Below, piece by piece: positions 20,384 to 26,386 of a stretch of 26,386 nt of DNA. Source of the DNA: a virus; the IMG/VR virus record IMGVR_UViG_3300042310_000828, positions 1-26,386 of that record; one strand, written 5' to 3'. The first letter of the stretch is position 1; each line of letters starts with the position of its first letter. The notes under the pieces were generated by a model. It searched no databases. It worked only from the letters and a program-made list of their open reading frames with translations, and was not told the DNA's origin. Both the position numbers and the translations under genes were made by a program.

Positions 20384-20862
20384 TGCGGGCCACCGTTACC
20401 GGCATCCCCGATCTGAAGGCCGCGCTGGCCAACGTGCACGCGCAGCTCAAGCGCCGCGTGCTGCGCAACGCCCTGGCGGCCGGCGCCCGCGTGGTGCGCG
20501 ACGATGCGCGCCAAAACACGCCCGTCATCAACGTGGCCTCCGCGCCGGTGCGGCGCGGCGAGCGCAAGCCCGGCACCGTGCGCCAGGCCATCGTCGTGCG
20601 CACCAGCAAGCAGGCGCGGCGCGAGGGAAACGTGGGCGTCTTCGTCAACGTGCGGCCGGCCAAGCGCGGCGCCCGGGGCGCCAAGAACCCGAACGATCCG
20701 TTCTACTGGCGCTGGCTGGAGTTCGGCACCAAGTTCATGCAGCCCAGGGGCTTTCTGCAGCGCGCCGCAGACCGCTTGCCCCAGGCGCTGCAGGTGTTCA
20801 TCGCCCAGGCCGGCCGGCAGATTGAAAAACTCAACCGCCCCGGCGGCGGGGGCAGCCCATGA
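20380..20862 (+). CDS. HK97 gp10-like tail-completion protein (160 aa)
   Basis: The start is ATG 20380 (MMRATVTGIPDLKAALANV), overlapping the previous stop. The longer open frame from 19993 is a shadow. The pattern matches the HK97 gp10 family: a basic helical N-terminus (LKRRVLRNALAAGARVV), a flexible middle, FYWRWLEFGT and a short helix at the end. It completes the tail end of the connector. The C-terminus is Gly-rich. It overlaps the next gene by 4 bases. Confidence 0.9.
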   Translation: MMRATVTGIPDLKAALANVHAQLKRRVLRNALAAGARVVRDDARQNTPVINVASAPVRRGERKPGTVRQAIVVRTSKQARREGNVGVFVNVRPAKRGARGAKNPNDPFYWRWLEFGTKFMQPRGFLQRAADRLPQALQVFIAQAGRQIEKLNRPGGGGSP

Positions 20863-21224
20863 GCGCCGAACTGGAGTTCCGCAACCTGCTCACCAGCCAC
20901 CCCGGCCTGGCCGCGCTGGTGGGCACGCGCATCGCCGAGGCGGCCGTGCCCGAGGGCGCCGTGCTGCCCTACGTGGCCTTCAACTCGCGCCACGACATCA
21001 CGCACAACCTCCTCGGCCAGGTCATGTCTGACGAGGTGCAGTTCACCGTGCAGTGCTGGGCGGAGAGCGCCAGCGCCGCCGCCGCGGTGGCTGCCCAGGT
21101 GATGCTGGCCGTGACCGCCGCCGACGTGCAGCGCGGCGCCGCGGTGCTGAGCACCGAAACCGCGTACGACCCCGAACTGCGGCTTGATGCCGCCATCCTC
21201 ACCGTCGAGTGGTGGGCGCTGTAG
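20859..21224 (+). CDS. DUF3168-like tail terminator protein (121 aa)
   Basis: The ATG overlaps the previous stop. FRNLLTSHPGLAALVG, AVLPYVAFNSRHD and QFTVQCWAESASAAAAVAAQV match DUF3168, the lambda gpU-like tail terminator family, which caps the tail tube and sets its final length with the tape measure. Length normal. It closes the run of connector genes; a strong hairpin lies after it. Confidence 0.88.
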   Translation: MSAELEFRNLLTSHPGLAALVGTRIAEAAVPEGAVLPYVAFNSRHDITHNLLGQVMSDEVQFTVQCWAESASAAAAVAAQVMLAVTAADVQRGAAVLSTETAYDPELRLDAAILTVEWWAL

Positions 21225-21258
21225 CGCCGCCCCCCACACCCCGCAGCCCAACCCCCAG

Positions 21259-21290
21259 CGGCCCGCCCGGCACCCAGCCGGCGCGGGCCG
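21259..21290. repeat. Strong GC hairpin before the tail tube gene
   Basis: CGGCCCGC (21259-21266) pairs with GCGGGCCG (21283-21290) and CCGGC (21267-21271) with GCCGG (21277-21281), leaving a 5-base loop and one bulge: 13 paired bases. Only three T follow (21297-21299), so it is not a clear intrinsic terminator; processing or attenuation ahead of the abundant tube protein is possible. Confidence 0.75.
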
Positions 21291-21341
21291 CGCCGCTTTC
21301 ATCAACCGCCGGCCGCGCCGGCAATGCGAGAGGAGCATCTC

Positions 21342-21983
21342 ATGCCCAACATCAGAGGGCGCGGCATCCGCGTCGAGATCGGTGCCACCTTCGGCACCGC
21401 CAAAGTCGTGACGGCCGTCACCAAGGCGAGCACCGGCGTGGCCACGAGCACCGCGCACGCCATGACGAACAACACCGTCGGCTACTTCCAGAACGTGGTC
21501 GGCATGGTGCAACTGGAGCGCCAGGCCTGCCGCCTGAAGAACGTCGCCGCCAACGCCTTCGATCTGCAGGGCCTGAACACCACGCCCTTCACCGACTTCG
21601 TCTCGGGCGAGTTCATCAACGTGCTCACGTGGCAGACGCTGGCCGAATCCACCAACTACGAGCTCGGCGGCGGCACGGCCGAGCGGCTGAACGCCACGCG
21701 CCTGATCGACGTGATCGCGCAAGAGGAGCTCGGCAACCTGCCCGCAGACACGCTGAGCATCGGCGTGCTGGCGCAGGACACCCCGCCCGCGGCCATGCTG
21801 CTGCTGGACAACGCCGCGCAGACGCAGGGCTTTGTGGTGGTGCGCATCACGCTGGCCAACGGTGCCGTGCGCGTGTGCACCGCCGAGCCCGGCCTGCCGG
21901 GTGAAAGCGTGCAGCAAGGCCAGCTCGCCACCGGCAACATCGAGTTCGCCGTCAAGGGCCTGGTGCTCAGGCTGGCGCCCTGA
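21342..21983 (+). CDS. Major tail tube protein (213 aa)
   Basis: The start is ATG 21342 (MPNIRGRGIRVEIGATFGTAK) with GAGGAG 6-7 bases upstream; an ATG at 21324 is in frame but has no such site. The sequence is beta-rich, with TNNTVGYFQNVVGMVQLE, VVVRITLANG and an end typical of tube proteins (GNIEFAVKGLVLRLAP). Hexameric rings stack into the tail tube. The best ribosome binding site of the late region fits high production. It sits just before the tail assembly chaperone as expected. Confidence 0.85.
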   Translation: MPNIRGRGIRVEIGATFGTAKVVTAVTKASTGVATSTAHAMTNNTVGYFQNVVGMVQLERQACRLKNVAANAFDLQGLNTTPFTDFVSGEFINVLTWQTLAESTNYELGGGTAERLNATRLIDVIAQEELGNLPADTLSIGVLAQDTPPAAMLLLDNAAQTQGFVVVRITLANGAVRVCTAEPGLPGESVQQGQLATGNIEFAVKGLVLRLAP

Positions 21984-21985
21984 AC

Positions 21986-22369
21986 GTGAGCGCCCCCGCA
22001 AAGCCCGCAGGCGCCTTCGACCCTGCCGACTACGTGGTGCGGCGCCTGCGCGAGCAGCGCCTGCGCTGGGTTGACGTCGGCCAGGGCCGCCAGGTGCAGG
22101 TGCTGATGCTGCGCGAGACCGAGATGGTCCGCCTGCGCCGCGACCCGCTGGTCGACATCGTGGTTGAACAGGTTGTTGACTGGCGCGGCTTCAGCGAGGC
22201 CGCCCTCTTCGGCGCACACGACGGCCCCAGCGACCCGCTGCCCTTCAGCCCCGCCGTCTGGGACGCCGTGGCGCGCGACAGCATCGAAATCGTCAGCCTC
22301 GTGGGCGACGTGCTGGTGCAGCACGCCACCGAGCAGATGGAGCAGAGGGCCGCCGCAAAAAAAGCCTGA
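21986..22369 (+). CDS. Tail assembly chaperone, G form (127 aa)
   Basis: The start is GTG 21986, 2 bases after the tube gene. The product is acidic and helical (FDPADYVVRRLREQRLRWVDV) and ends EQRAAAKKA. Its position between tube and tape measure and the slippery A7 at its end identify it as the lambda gpG-type chaperone that wraps the tape measure protein. Most ribosomes stop at TGA 22367. A fraction should slip back one base at 22357-22363 and go on into the next frame, giving a fusion of about 211 residues. Confidence 0.88.
   Translation: MSAPAKPAGAFDPADYVVRRLREQRLRWVDVGQGRQVQVLMLRETEMVRLRRDPLVDIVVEQVVDWRGFSEAALFGAHDGPSDPLPFSPAVWDAVARDSIEIVSLVGDVLVQHATEQMEQRAAAKKA
22357..22363 (+). promoter_or_regulatory. 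-1 programmed frameshift site (A AAA AAA)
   Basis: Seven A lie in the zero frame as A AAA AAA just before GCC TGA. This is a canonical slippery heptamer, and the -1 frame is open from here to 22620. Confidence 0.88.
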
Positions 22370-22620
22370 TCGCCCTCCTCGACGAACGGGCCGATGAAGA
22401 CGGCTCTGAAGTGGAGGGCGCGGCGCTGCAGCAGCCCGACGCCGACGAAGCCACCGCCATCGCCGTGTTCCACGCGCTCAAAACCGGCCAGGGCGGCATT
22501 GACTGGGCGGGCCTGCCCACGATGTTGGAGTGGTTCGGCGTGTCTGACGTGGCCGGCCTGCTGCAGCGCCTGATCGTCATCAAGACCTACCGCAAACCCG
22601 CCGAGCGCAACGACGAATGA
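22363..22620 (+). CDS. Tail assembly chaperone, T extension of the GT frameshift product (85 aa)
   Basis: After slipping, translation continues SLIALLDERADEDGSEVEG and ends KTYRKPAERNDE at TGA 22618. An internal ATG at 22411 has no ribosome binding site, so independent translation is unlikely. The T part binds the tube subunits while the G part coats the tape measure, as known from lambda gpG/gpGT. The helix GLPTMLEWFGVSDVAGLLQR is typical of this domain. The stop lies 13 bases before the tape measure start. Confidence 0.85.
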   Translation, partial: SLIALLDERADEDGSEVEGAALQQPDADEATAIAVFHALKTGQGGIDWAGLPTMLEWFGVSDVAGLLQRLIVIKTYRKPAERNDE

Positions 22621-22633
22621 GCCACACCGCACC

Positions 22634-24658
22634 ATGAGCAAGGGCCTCGCCACCCTCAGCATCAACCTCGAGGCGCGTCTGGCCGAGCTGCAGGCCGGCT
22701 TCGACAAGGCCGCCCGCATGGCCGAGAAAAACGCGTCTGCGGTCGAGGCGCGTTACAACCGGCTGGCCAGTGCGGCTGCCGGCGTGGGCACCGCCATCGC
22801 CGCGGCTTTCTCGACCACGGTGCTGGTGCAGTTCGCCCGCGCCACCATCAACGGCCTGGACGCCCTCAACGACCTGTCGGACGCCACCGGCGCCAGCATC
22901 GAGAACCTCTCGGCGCTCGAAGACATCGCCGCCCGCACCGGCACCACGTTCGACACCGTGGGCTCGGCCCTGGTGCGCTTCAACGCCGAGCTGGCCGGCG
23001 CAACGCAGGGCAGCCAAACCGCCGAGATCCTGCAGCGCATCGGCCTGAGCGCCGAAGAGCTGCGCCAGCAAGACCCCGCCGAGGCCCTGCGCCGCACCGC
23101 CGTAGCGCTGGCCGAGTTCGCCGACGACGGCGACAAGGCCCGGGCCGTGCAGGCGCTGTTCGGGAAGAGCGTGCGCGAGGTGGCGCCGCTGCTGAAGGAT
23201 CTGGCCTCAGCCGGGCAGTTGAACGCCACCGTCACCACCGAGCAGGCCAAGGCCGCGGAGCGCTTCAACCTGCAGTTGGCAGATTTCACCAAGAATCTCG
23301 GCGATGTCGCCCGGGCGATCACCAGCGATGTGTTGCCGCCGCTGAACAGCCTTCTTGAGGGGCTAGGTGCATTGGCTCGCTTCCGCTTGTTGAACCTTAG
23401 CTCCGTGGGCGAGGTGCTCAAGGGAAACACCTTCTTTGACGCCGCCGAAGGCGCAGCGTTCTACGCCCGCGAGTTGGAAAACCTGCAGCGGCAGTTCGCC
23501 AACGTGGCCAGCACGGAAGCGGGCCGTTCGCGCACCGGACTGCTGGGCGACTTGGCCAAAGACATCGAACAGGCAGCGCGCCTGCGCGACTTCTACCGCC
23601 AGTTCGCTCAGCAAGAACTGCCACAGGCCAGCTACAGCAACGAAGGCCGCCCGCGCGGCATCGGCGCCTTGCCAGACCTCACGCGCCCCGCCAAACCCGC
23701 CGCCCAGCCCTCCGCAGAGCTCTTCGGCCCGCTGCTCGATCCCGTCACCGAGGCCGCCCTCAAGCGGCTGGAAAGCACCGACACCGCCCGCATCGCCGCC
23801 CTGACCGCCGAGCTTGAGCGCCTCATCGCCATCGGCGGCGACACGTCCACCGGCAAGCAGGGCGAGGCCCTGCGCGCAGTGCGTGACGAGCTCGCCAAGC
23901 TCGACCCCGAACAAGTCAAAGCCGCCGCCAGCCGCGCCCGCCTGAACCAGCTGCTGGCCGAAACGCCCACCGGCCGGCTCAACACCGTGCTGGCCGATAT
24001 CGAGCTGCTCAACGCCGAGTTCGCAAAGAGCCCTGAGCTCGTGGAGCAGTGGGCCGAGGCCGTGCGCAGCGTGACGGCCCGCCTGCCGCGCGACACCGAA
24101 AAAGCCCTCGACGAGCTCAGCGAGTTCACCAAGCAGTTCCAGCGCAACGTGCAAGACGTGCTCGGCGACAACATCGCCAGCGCCCTGAAGGGCGACTTCG
24201 ACAGCATCGAAGACGCCTGGAAGACCATGCTCCTGAACATGGCCGCGCAGGCCGCCGCCGCCGAGCTGGCCAAGGGCTTGTTCGGCGCTGACGGCCGCGG
24301 CGGCTGGCTCGCCAGCCTGCCCAGCATCCTGGGCTTCGCCAAGGGCGGCGTCTTCAGCCAGGGCCAGCCCGTCACCGCCTTCGCCGACGGCGGCGTGCTC
24401 ACCCGCCCCACCTTCTTCGGCATGGGCGGCGGCCGCATGGGCGTGGCCGGCGAGGCCGGCGCCGAGGGCATCCTGCCCCTGCGCCGCGGCCGCGGCGGAA
24501 AGCTGGGTGTTGAGGCCTACGGCGGCGGCGGCACCACCAACATCTACAACGTGGCCGCGGGCGTCACACGCACCGAGCTTGTCAGCGCGCTGCAGCTCAT
24601 GAGCCAGCAGACCGAGGCGCGCGTCATGTCCAACCTCCGCAGCGCCCGGGTGCTCTGA
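22634..24658 (+). CDS. Tail tape measure protein (674 aa)
   Basis: The start MSKGLATLSINLEARLAELQ and the helix FDKAARMAEKNASAVEARYN are standard for phage tape measures. A hydrophobic helix (residues about 47-70, AAAGVGTAIAAAFSTTVLVQ) is followed by long helical stretches (DALNDLSDATGASIENLSAL). The C-terminal Gly-rich part (GMGGGRMGVAGEAGAEGILP) is the conserved end near the tail tip. With about 0.15 nm per residue the tail would be near 100 nm, a rough estimate. It lies in its usual place after the chaperone. Confidence 0.94.
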   Translation: MSKGLATLSINLEARLAELQAGFDKAARMAEKNASAVEARYNRLASAAAGVGTAIAAAFSTTVLVQFARATINGLDALNDLSDATGASIENLSALEDIAARTGTTFDTVGSALVRFNAELAGATQGSQTAEILQRIGLSAEELRQQDPAEALRRTAVALAEFADDGDKARAVQALFGKSVREVAPLLKDLASAGQLNATVTTEQAKAAERFNLQLADFTKNLGDVARAITSDVLPPLNSLLEGLGALARFRLLNLSSVGEVLKGNTFFDAAEGAAFYARELENLQRQFANVASTEAGRSRTGLLGDLAKDIEQAARLRDFYRQFAQQELPQASYSNEGRPRGIGALPDLTRPAKPAAQPSAELFGPLLDPVTEAALKRLESTDTARIAALTAELERLIAIGGDTSTGKQGEALRAVRDELAKLDPEQVKAAASRARLNQLLAETPTGRLNTVLADIELLNAEFAKSPELVEQWAEAVRSVTARLPRDTEKALDELSEFTKQFQRNVQDVLGDNIASALKGDFDSIEDAWKTMLLNMAAQAAAAELAKGLFGADGRGGWLASLPSILGFAKGGVFSQGQPVTAFADGGVLTRPTFFGMGGGRMGVAGEAGAEGILPLRRGRGGKLGVEAYGGGGTTNIYNVAAGVTRTELVSALQLMSQQTEARVMSNLRSARVL

Positions 24659-24660
24659 CC

Positions 24661-25272
24661 ATGCCCACCATCAACTGGCCCGAGGCCCTCATCCCCCAGA
24701 GCGCGCAGCTCACCCTGCGCAAGGCCGGCGCGCAGTTCGCCAGCCCGTTCAACGGCACCTTGCAGGCGCTGGACTTCATCGCCGAGCGCTGGACGCTCAG
24801 CGCCAGCCTGGCGCAGATGGCGGCGCGCAACCCCCGCGGGGTGGATGCGTTCTGCAACCTCCTGGCCGGCGGGGTAGAGCGCGTGCGCGTGTGGCCCTTC
24901 CACACCGGCGGCGTGCCGCGCGGCAGCCTGCGCGGCAACGTCACCGTGCGCGTGGCCGCCGCGCGGGGCGACACCGTGCTCAGGGTGCAGGGCGCCACGT
25001 CCAACGCGGGCGGCGCACCCACCCTGCGCGCGGGCGACTTTCTCGGCTGCGCCGGCCAGCTCTTCCAGGTGGCGGCCGACTTCGCCCTGGCCGTGGGCGG
25101 CACCGGCGACGTGCCCGTCATCAACCGCGTGCGCGGCACCATCGCCGTGGGCGCGGCCGTCACGTGGGCGCGGCCCACGTGCGAGATGGTGATGCCCGCC
25201 ATGCAGGCCGGCCCCGTGCGCCGCGCAGGCGCCATCGAAAGCACCGCGCTTGACTTCGTGGAGGTGTGGTGA
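24661..25272 (+). CDS. Distal minor tail protein (203 aa)
   Basis: The ATG follows the tape measure stop by 2 bases. MPTINWPEALIPQSAQLTLRK leads a beta-rich protein with a Gly/Ala-rich middle (ALAVGGTGDVPVINRVRG) and the end AIESTALDFVEVW. The order after the tape measure matches the distal tail or tail-tip proteins of betaproteobacterial siphophages. No exact family is named. The stop overlaps the next ATG (TGATG). Confidence 0.78.
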   Translation: MPTINWPEALIPQSAQLTLRKAGAQFASPFNGTLQALDFIAERWTLSASLAQMAARNPRGVDAFCNLLAGGVERVRVWPFHTGGVPRGSLRGNVTVRVAAARGDTVLRVQGATSNAGGAPTLRAGDFLGCAGQLFQVAADFALAVGGTGDVPVINRVRGTIAVGAAVTWARPTCEMVMPAMQAGPVRRAGAIESTALDFVEVW

Positions 25273-25838
25273 TGCGCACCATCGCCCCCGCCGCCCAGGC
25301 CGTGCTGGCCGGCCCCGTGGTGCCCATGGCGCTGCTGCTCGATCTGGCCTTTGCCACGCCCGTGCGGCTGTGCACCGGCAGCGTGGCCATCCAGTGGGCG
25401 GGCAACCTGTACTTCGGCACCGGCACGCTCGGCGCGGTGGATGCCGTCACCGACGAGGTGCAAAGCACCCAGGGCCTGCGCTTCACCTTGAGCGGCGTGC
25501 CGCAAGACAGCATCGCGCTGGCGCTGGGCGAAACCGTCCGCGGCACCGGGTGCGTGCTGCGCCTGGTGATCCTGGACCCCACCACCCACGCCGTGCTCGA
25601 TGCGCCCACCGTGTTTGCCGGCACGCTGGACACCATGGCCGTGAGCCACGGCGCCGAAGACTGCACCATCGCCGTCACCGCCAGCCACCGCGGCGACACC
25701 TACCGCCGCGCCAAACCGCTGCGCTACACCGACGGCGACCAGCAGCTGCTCCACCCCGGTGACACCAGCCTGCGCTACGTGCTCAGCCAGGCCAACGCGC
25801 AAGACGTGTGGCCCGCGGCCAGCTTCTTCCGGCAATGA
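25272..25838 (+). CDS. Tail-tip/baseplate minor tail protein (188 aa)
   Basis: The start is ATG 25272 in TGATG; GTG 25266 is an in-frame alternative. The sequence is beta-rich: PMALLLDLAFATPVRLCTGS, then WAGNLYFGTGTLGAVD and GLRFTLSGVPQD. Similar proteins stand between the distal tail protein and the NlpC-like protein in many siphophages of proteobacteria and belong to the tail tip complex. The C-terminus QANAQDVWPAASFF is a short helix. It overlaps the next gene by 4 bases. Confidence 0.75.
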   Translation: MRTIAPAAQAVLAGPVVPMALLLDLAFATPVRLCTGSVAIQWAGNLYFGTGTLGAVDAVTDEVQSTQGLRFTLSGVPQDSIALALGETVRGTGCVLRLVILDPTTHAVLDAPTVFAGTLDTMAVSHGAEDCTIAVTASHRGDTYRRAKPLRYTDGDQQLLHPGDTSLRYVLSQANAQDVWPAASFFRQ

Positions 25839-26278
25839 GCGCCCCGCTGCCCGCCCACCGCCTGCGCGACTGGCCCGAGCGCCTGGCGGCGCTGTTCGCC
25901 GCCCGCGCCGCCGAGCCCTTTGCCTGGGGCCGGCACGACTGCTGCCTCTTCGCGGCCGATGCCGTGCTGGCCGTCACCGGGCACGACCCCGCCGCCGATC
26001 TGCGCGGCGCCTACACCACCGCCGCCGGTGCGGCCCGCGTGCTCGAGCCCTTCGGCAGCGTGGCCGGCGTGGCCATCGCCCGCGCCGGCCGCGTGGTGCC
26101 CGTGGCGCTGGCCCAGCCCGGCGACGTAGGCCTGAGCCACCAAGACCCTGCCCGCCCCACCCTGGCCGTGTGGGGCGGCGGCGCCTGGCACGCTGCCGGC
26201 GCCGTAGGCGTGGTGGTGGTGCCCACCGAAACCGTGGTGCGCGCCTGGCGCTGCACCGCAGACACCCCCGGAGCCTGA
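25835..26278 (+). CDS. DUF6950 / NlpC-P60-like tail protein (147 aa)
   Basis: The ATG overlaps the previous stop (ATGA). WGRHDCCLFAADAV (Cys36, Cys37) is the active-site-like helix of the DUF6950 and NlpC/P60 group. A His follows in GLSHQDP and another in GGAWHAAG. Such proteins sit at the tail tip, where they are thought to open peptidoglycan locally or to act as structural relics of that enzyme. Length fits the family. It is followed after 4 bases by the hub gene. Confidence 0.8.
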   Translation: MSAPLPAHRLRDWPERLAALFAARAAEPFAWGRHDCCLFAADAVLAVTGHDPAADLRGAYTTAAGAARVLEPFGSVAGVAIARAGRVVPVALAQPGDVGLSHQDPARPTLAVWGGGAWHAAGAVGVVVVPTETVVRAWRCTADTPGA

Positions 26279-26282
26279 CGCC

Positions 26283-26386
26283 GTGCCGCAAGCCGTAGCC
26301 ACGTGGATCGCCACGTACACGCTCACCGCCACGAGCGTGCTCACGTACTCGCAGATTCTCGCGCTCACCTACACCGCCTTCGCCGC
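26283..26386 (+). CDS. Partial tail hub / host-specificity protein, 5' end
   Basis: GTG 26283 opens a frame to the window edge (MPQAVATWIATYTLTATSVL..., 34 residues). The hydrophobic, Thr/Ala-rich N-terminus and the place after the NlpC-like gene fit the large central tail hub (lambda gpJ-like) of siphophages. Only the first helix is present, so the call rests mostly on gene order. Confidence 0.65.
   Translation, partial: MPQAVATWIATYTLTATSVLTYSQILALTYTAFA

Noticed and set aside
1-26386. tRNA, rRNA, insertion sequence, integrase or attachment site
   Set aside because: No cloverleaf, transposase or integrase motif or long terminal repeat was recognised by eye; these may lie outside the window.

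Overview
The window is one side of a temperate, tailed double-stranded DNA phage or prophage (siphovirus-type, HK97-fold capsid). Very high G+C, strong G/C third-codon preference and dense gene overlaps (ATGA, GTGA, TGATG) suggest a Burkholderiales-type betaproteobacterial host. That host call is inference from composition and gene style. No integrase, lysis cassette, attachment site, tRNA or rRNA was seen, so both ends of the element lie outside the window.

Left arm (1-3194, minus strand): a tight leftward early operon of nine mostly unrecognised small genes, the last running off the left edge. It reads from a consensus-like promoter at 3224-3252. Control region (3217-5007): an S24-type CI-like repressor (minus) and a Cro-like HTH protein (plus) are divergently transcribed, with an outer-membrane-type lipoprotein gene behind the repressor. 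The same operator word occurs in the cI-cro gap and at the leftward promoter, so one repressor plausibly controls both arms as in lambdoid phages.

Early right arm (5008-8835): a possible ribbon-helix-helix protein, a small unknown, a Toprim protein and an SF3-type helicase/primase-like protein form a replication module. It is followed by a gene-poor 211-bp stretch carrying an inverted array of eight GTTACG words around a hairpin (candidate origin), a small gene with a suspicious in-frame amber codon, and a Q-like antiterminator candidate. A promoter and intrinsic terminator directly after that gene (8819-8915) mimic the lambda pR'-tR' late switch.

Late region (8923-26386, plus): HNH endonuclease, PLD-like protein, terminase small and large subunits, portal, ClpP-type prohead protease and major capsid protein. 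Next comes an accessory block: a small unknown, an 815-aa lectin-like protein with apparently nested modules, a Pro-rich protein and a permuted papain-like protein. Then follow head-tail connector, head-tail joining, gp10-like and DUF3168-like proteins, tail tube, tail assembly chaperone with an A AAA AAA -1 frameshift site, tape measure, two distal tail proteins, a DUF6950/NlpC-like protein and the start of the tail hub gene.

Best leads: nested binding modules at 16067-18514, inverted array and hairpin at 8001-8195, repressor with Arg at the expected catalytic Lys position, shared operators, Q/late-promoter/terminator switch, in-frame amber at 8397, and palindrome plus direct repeat at 5194-5253.
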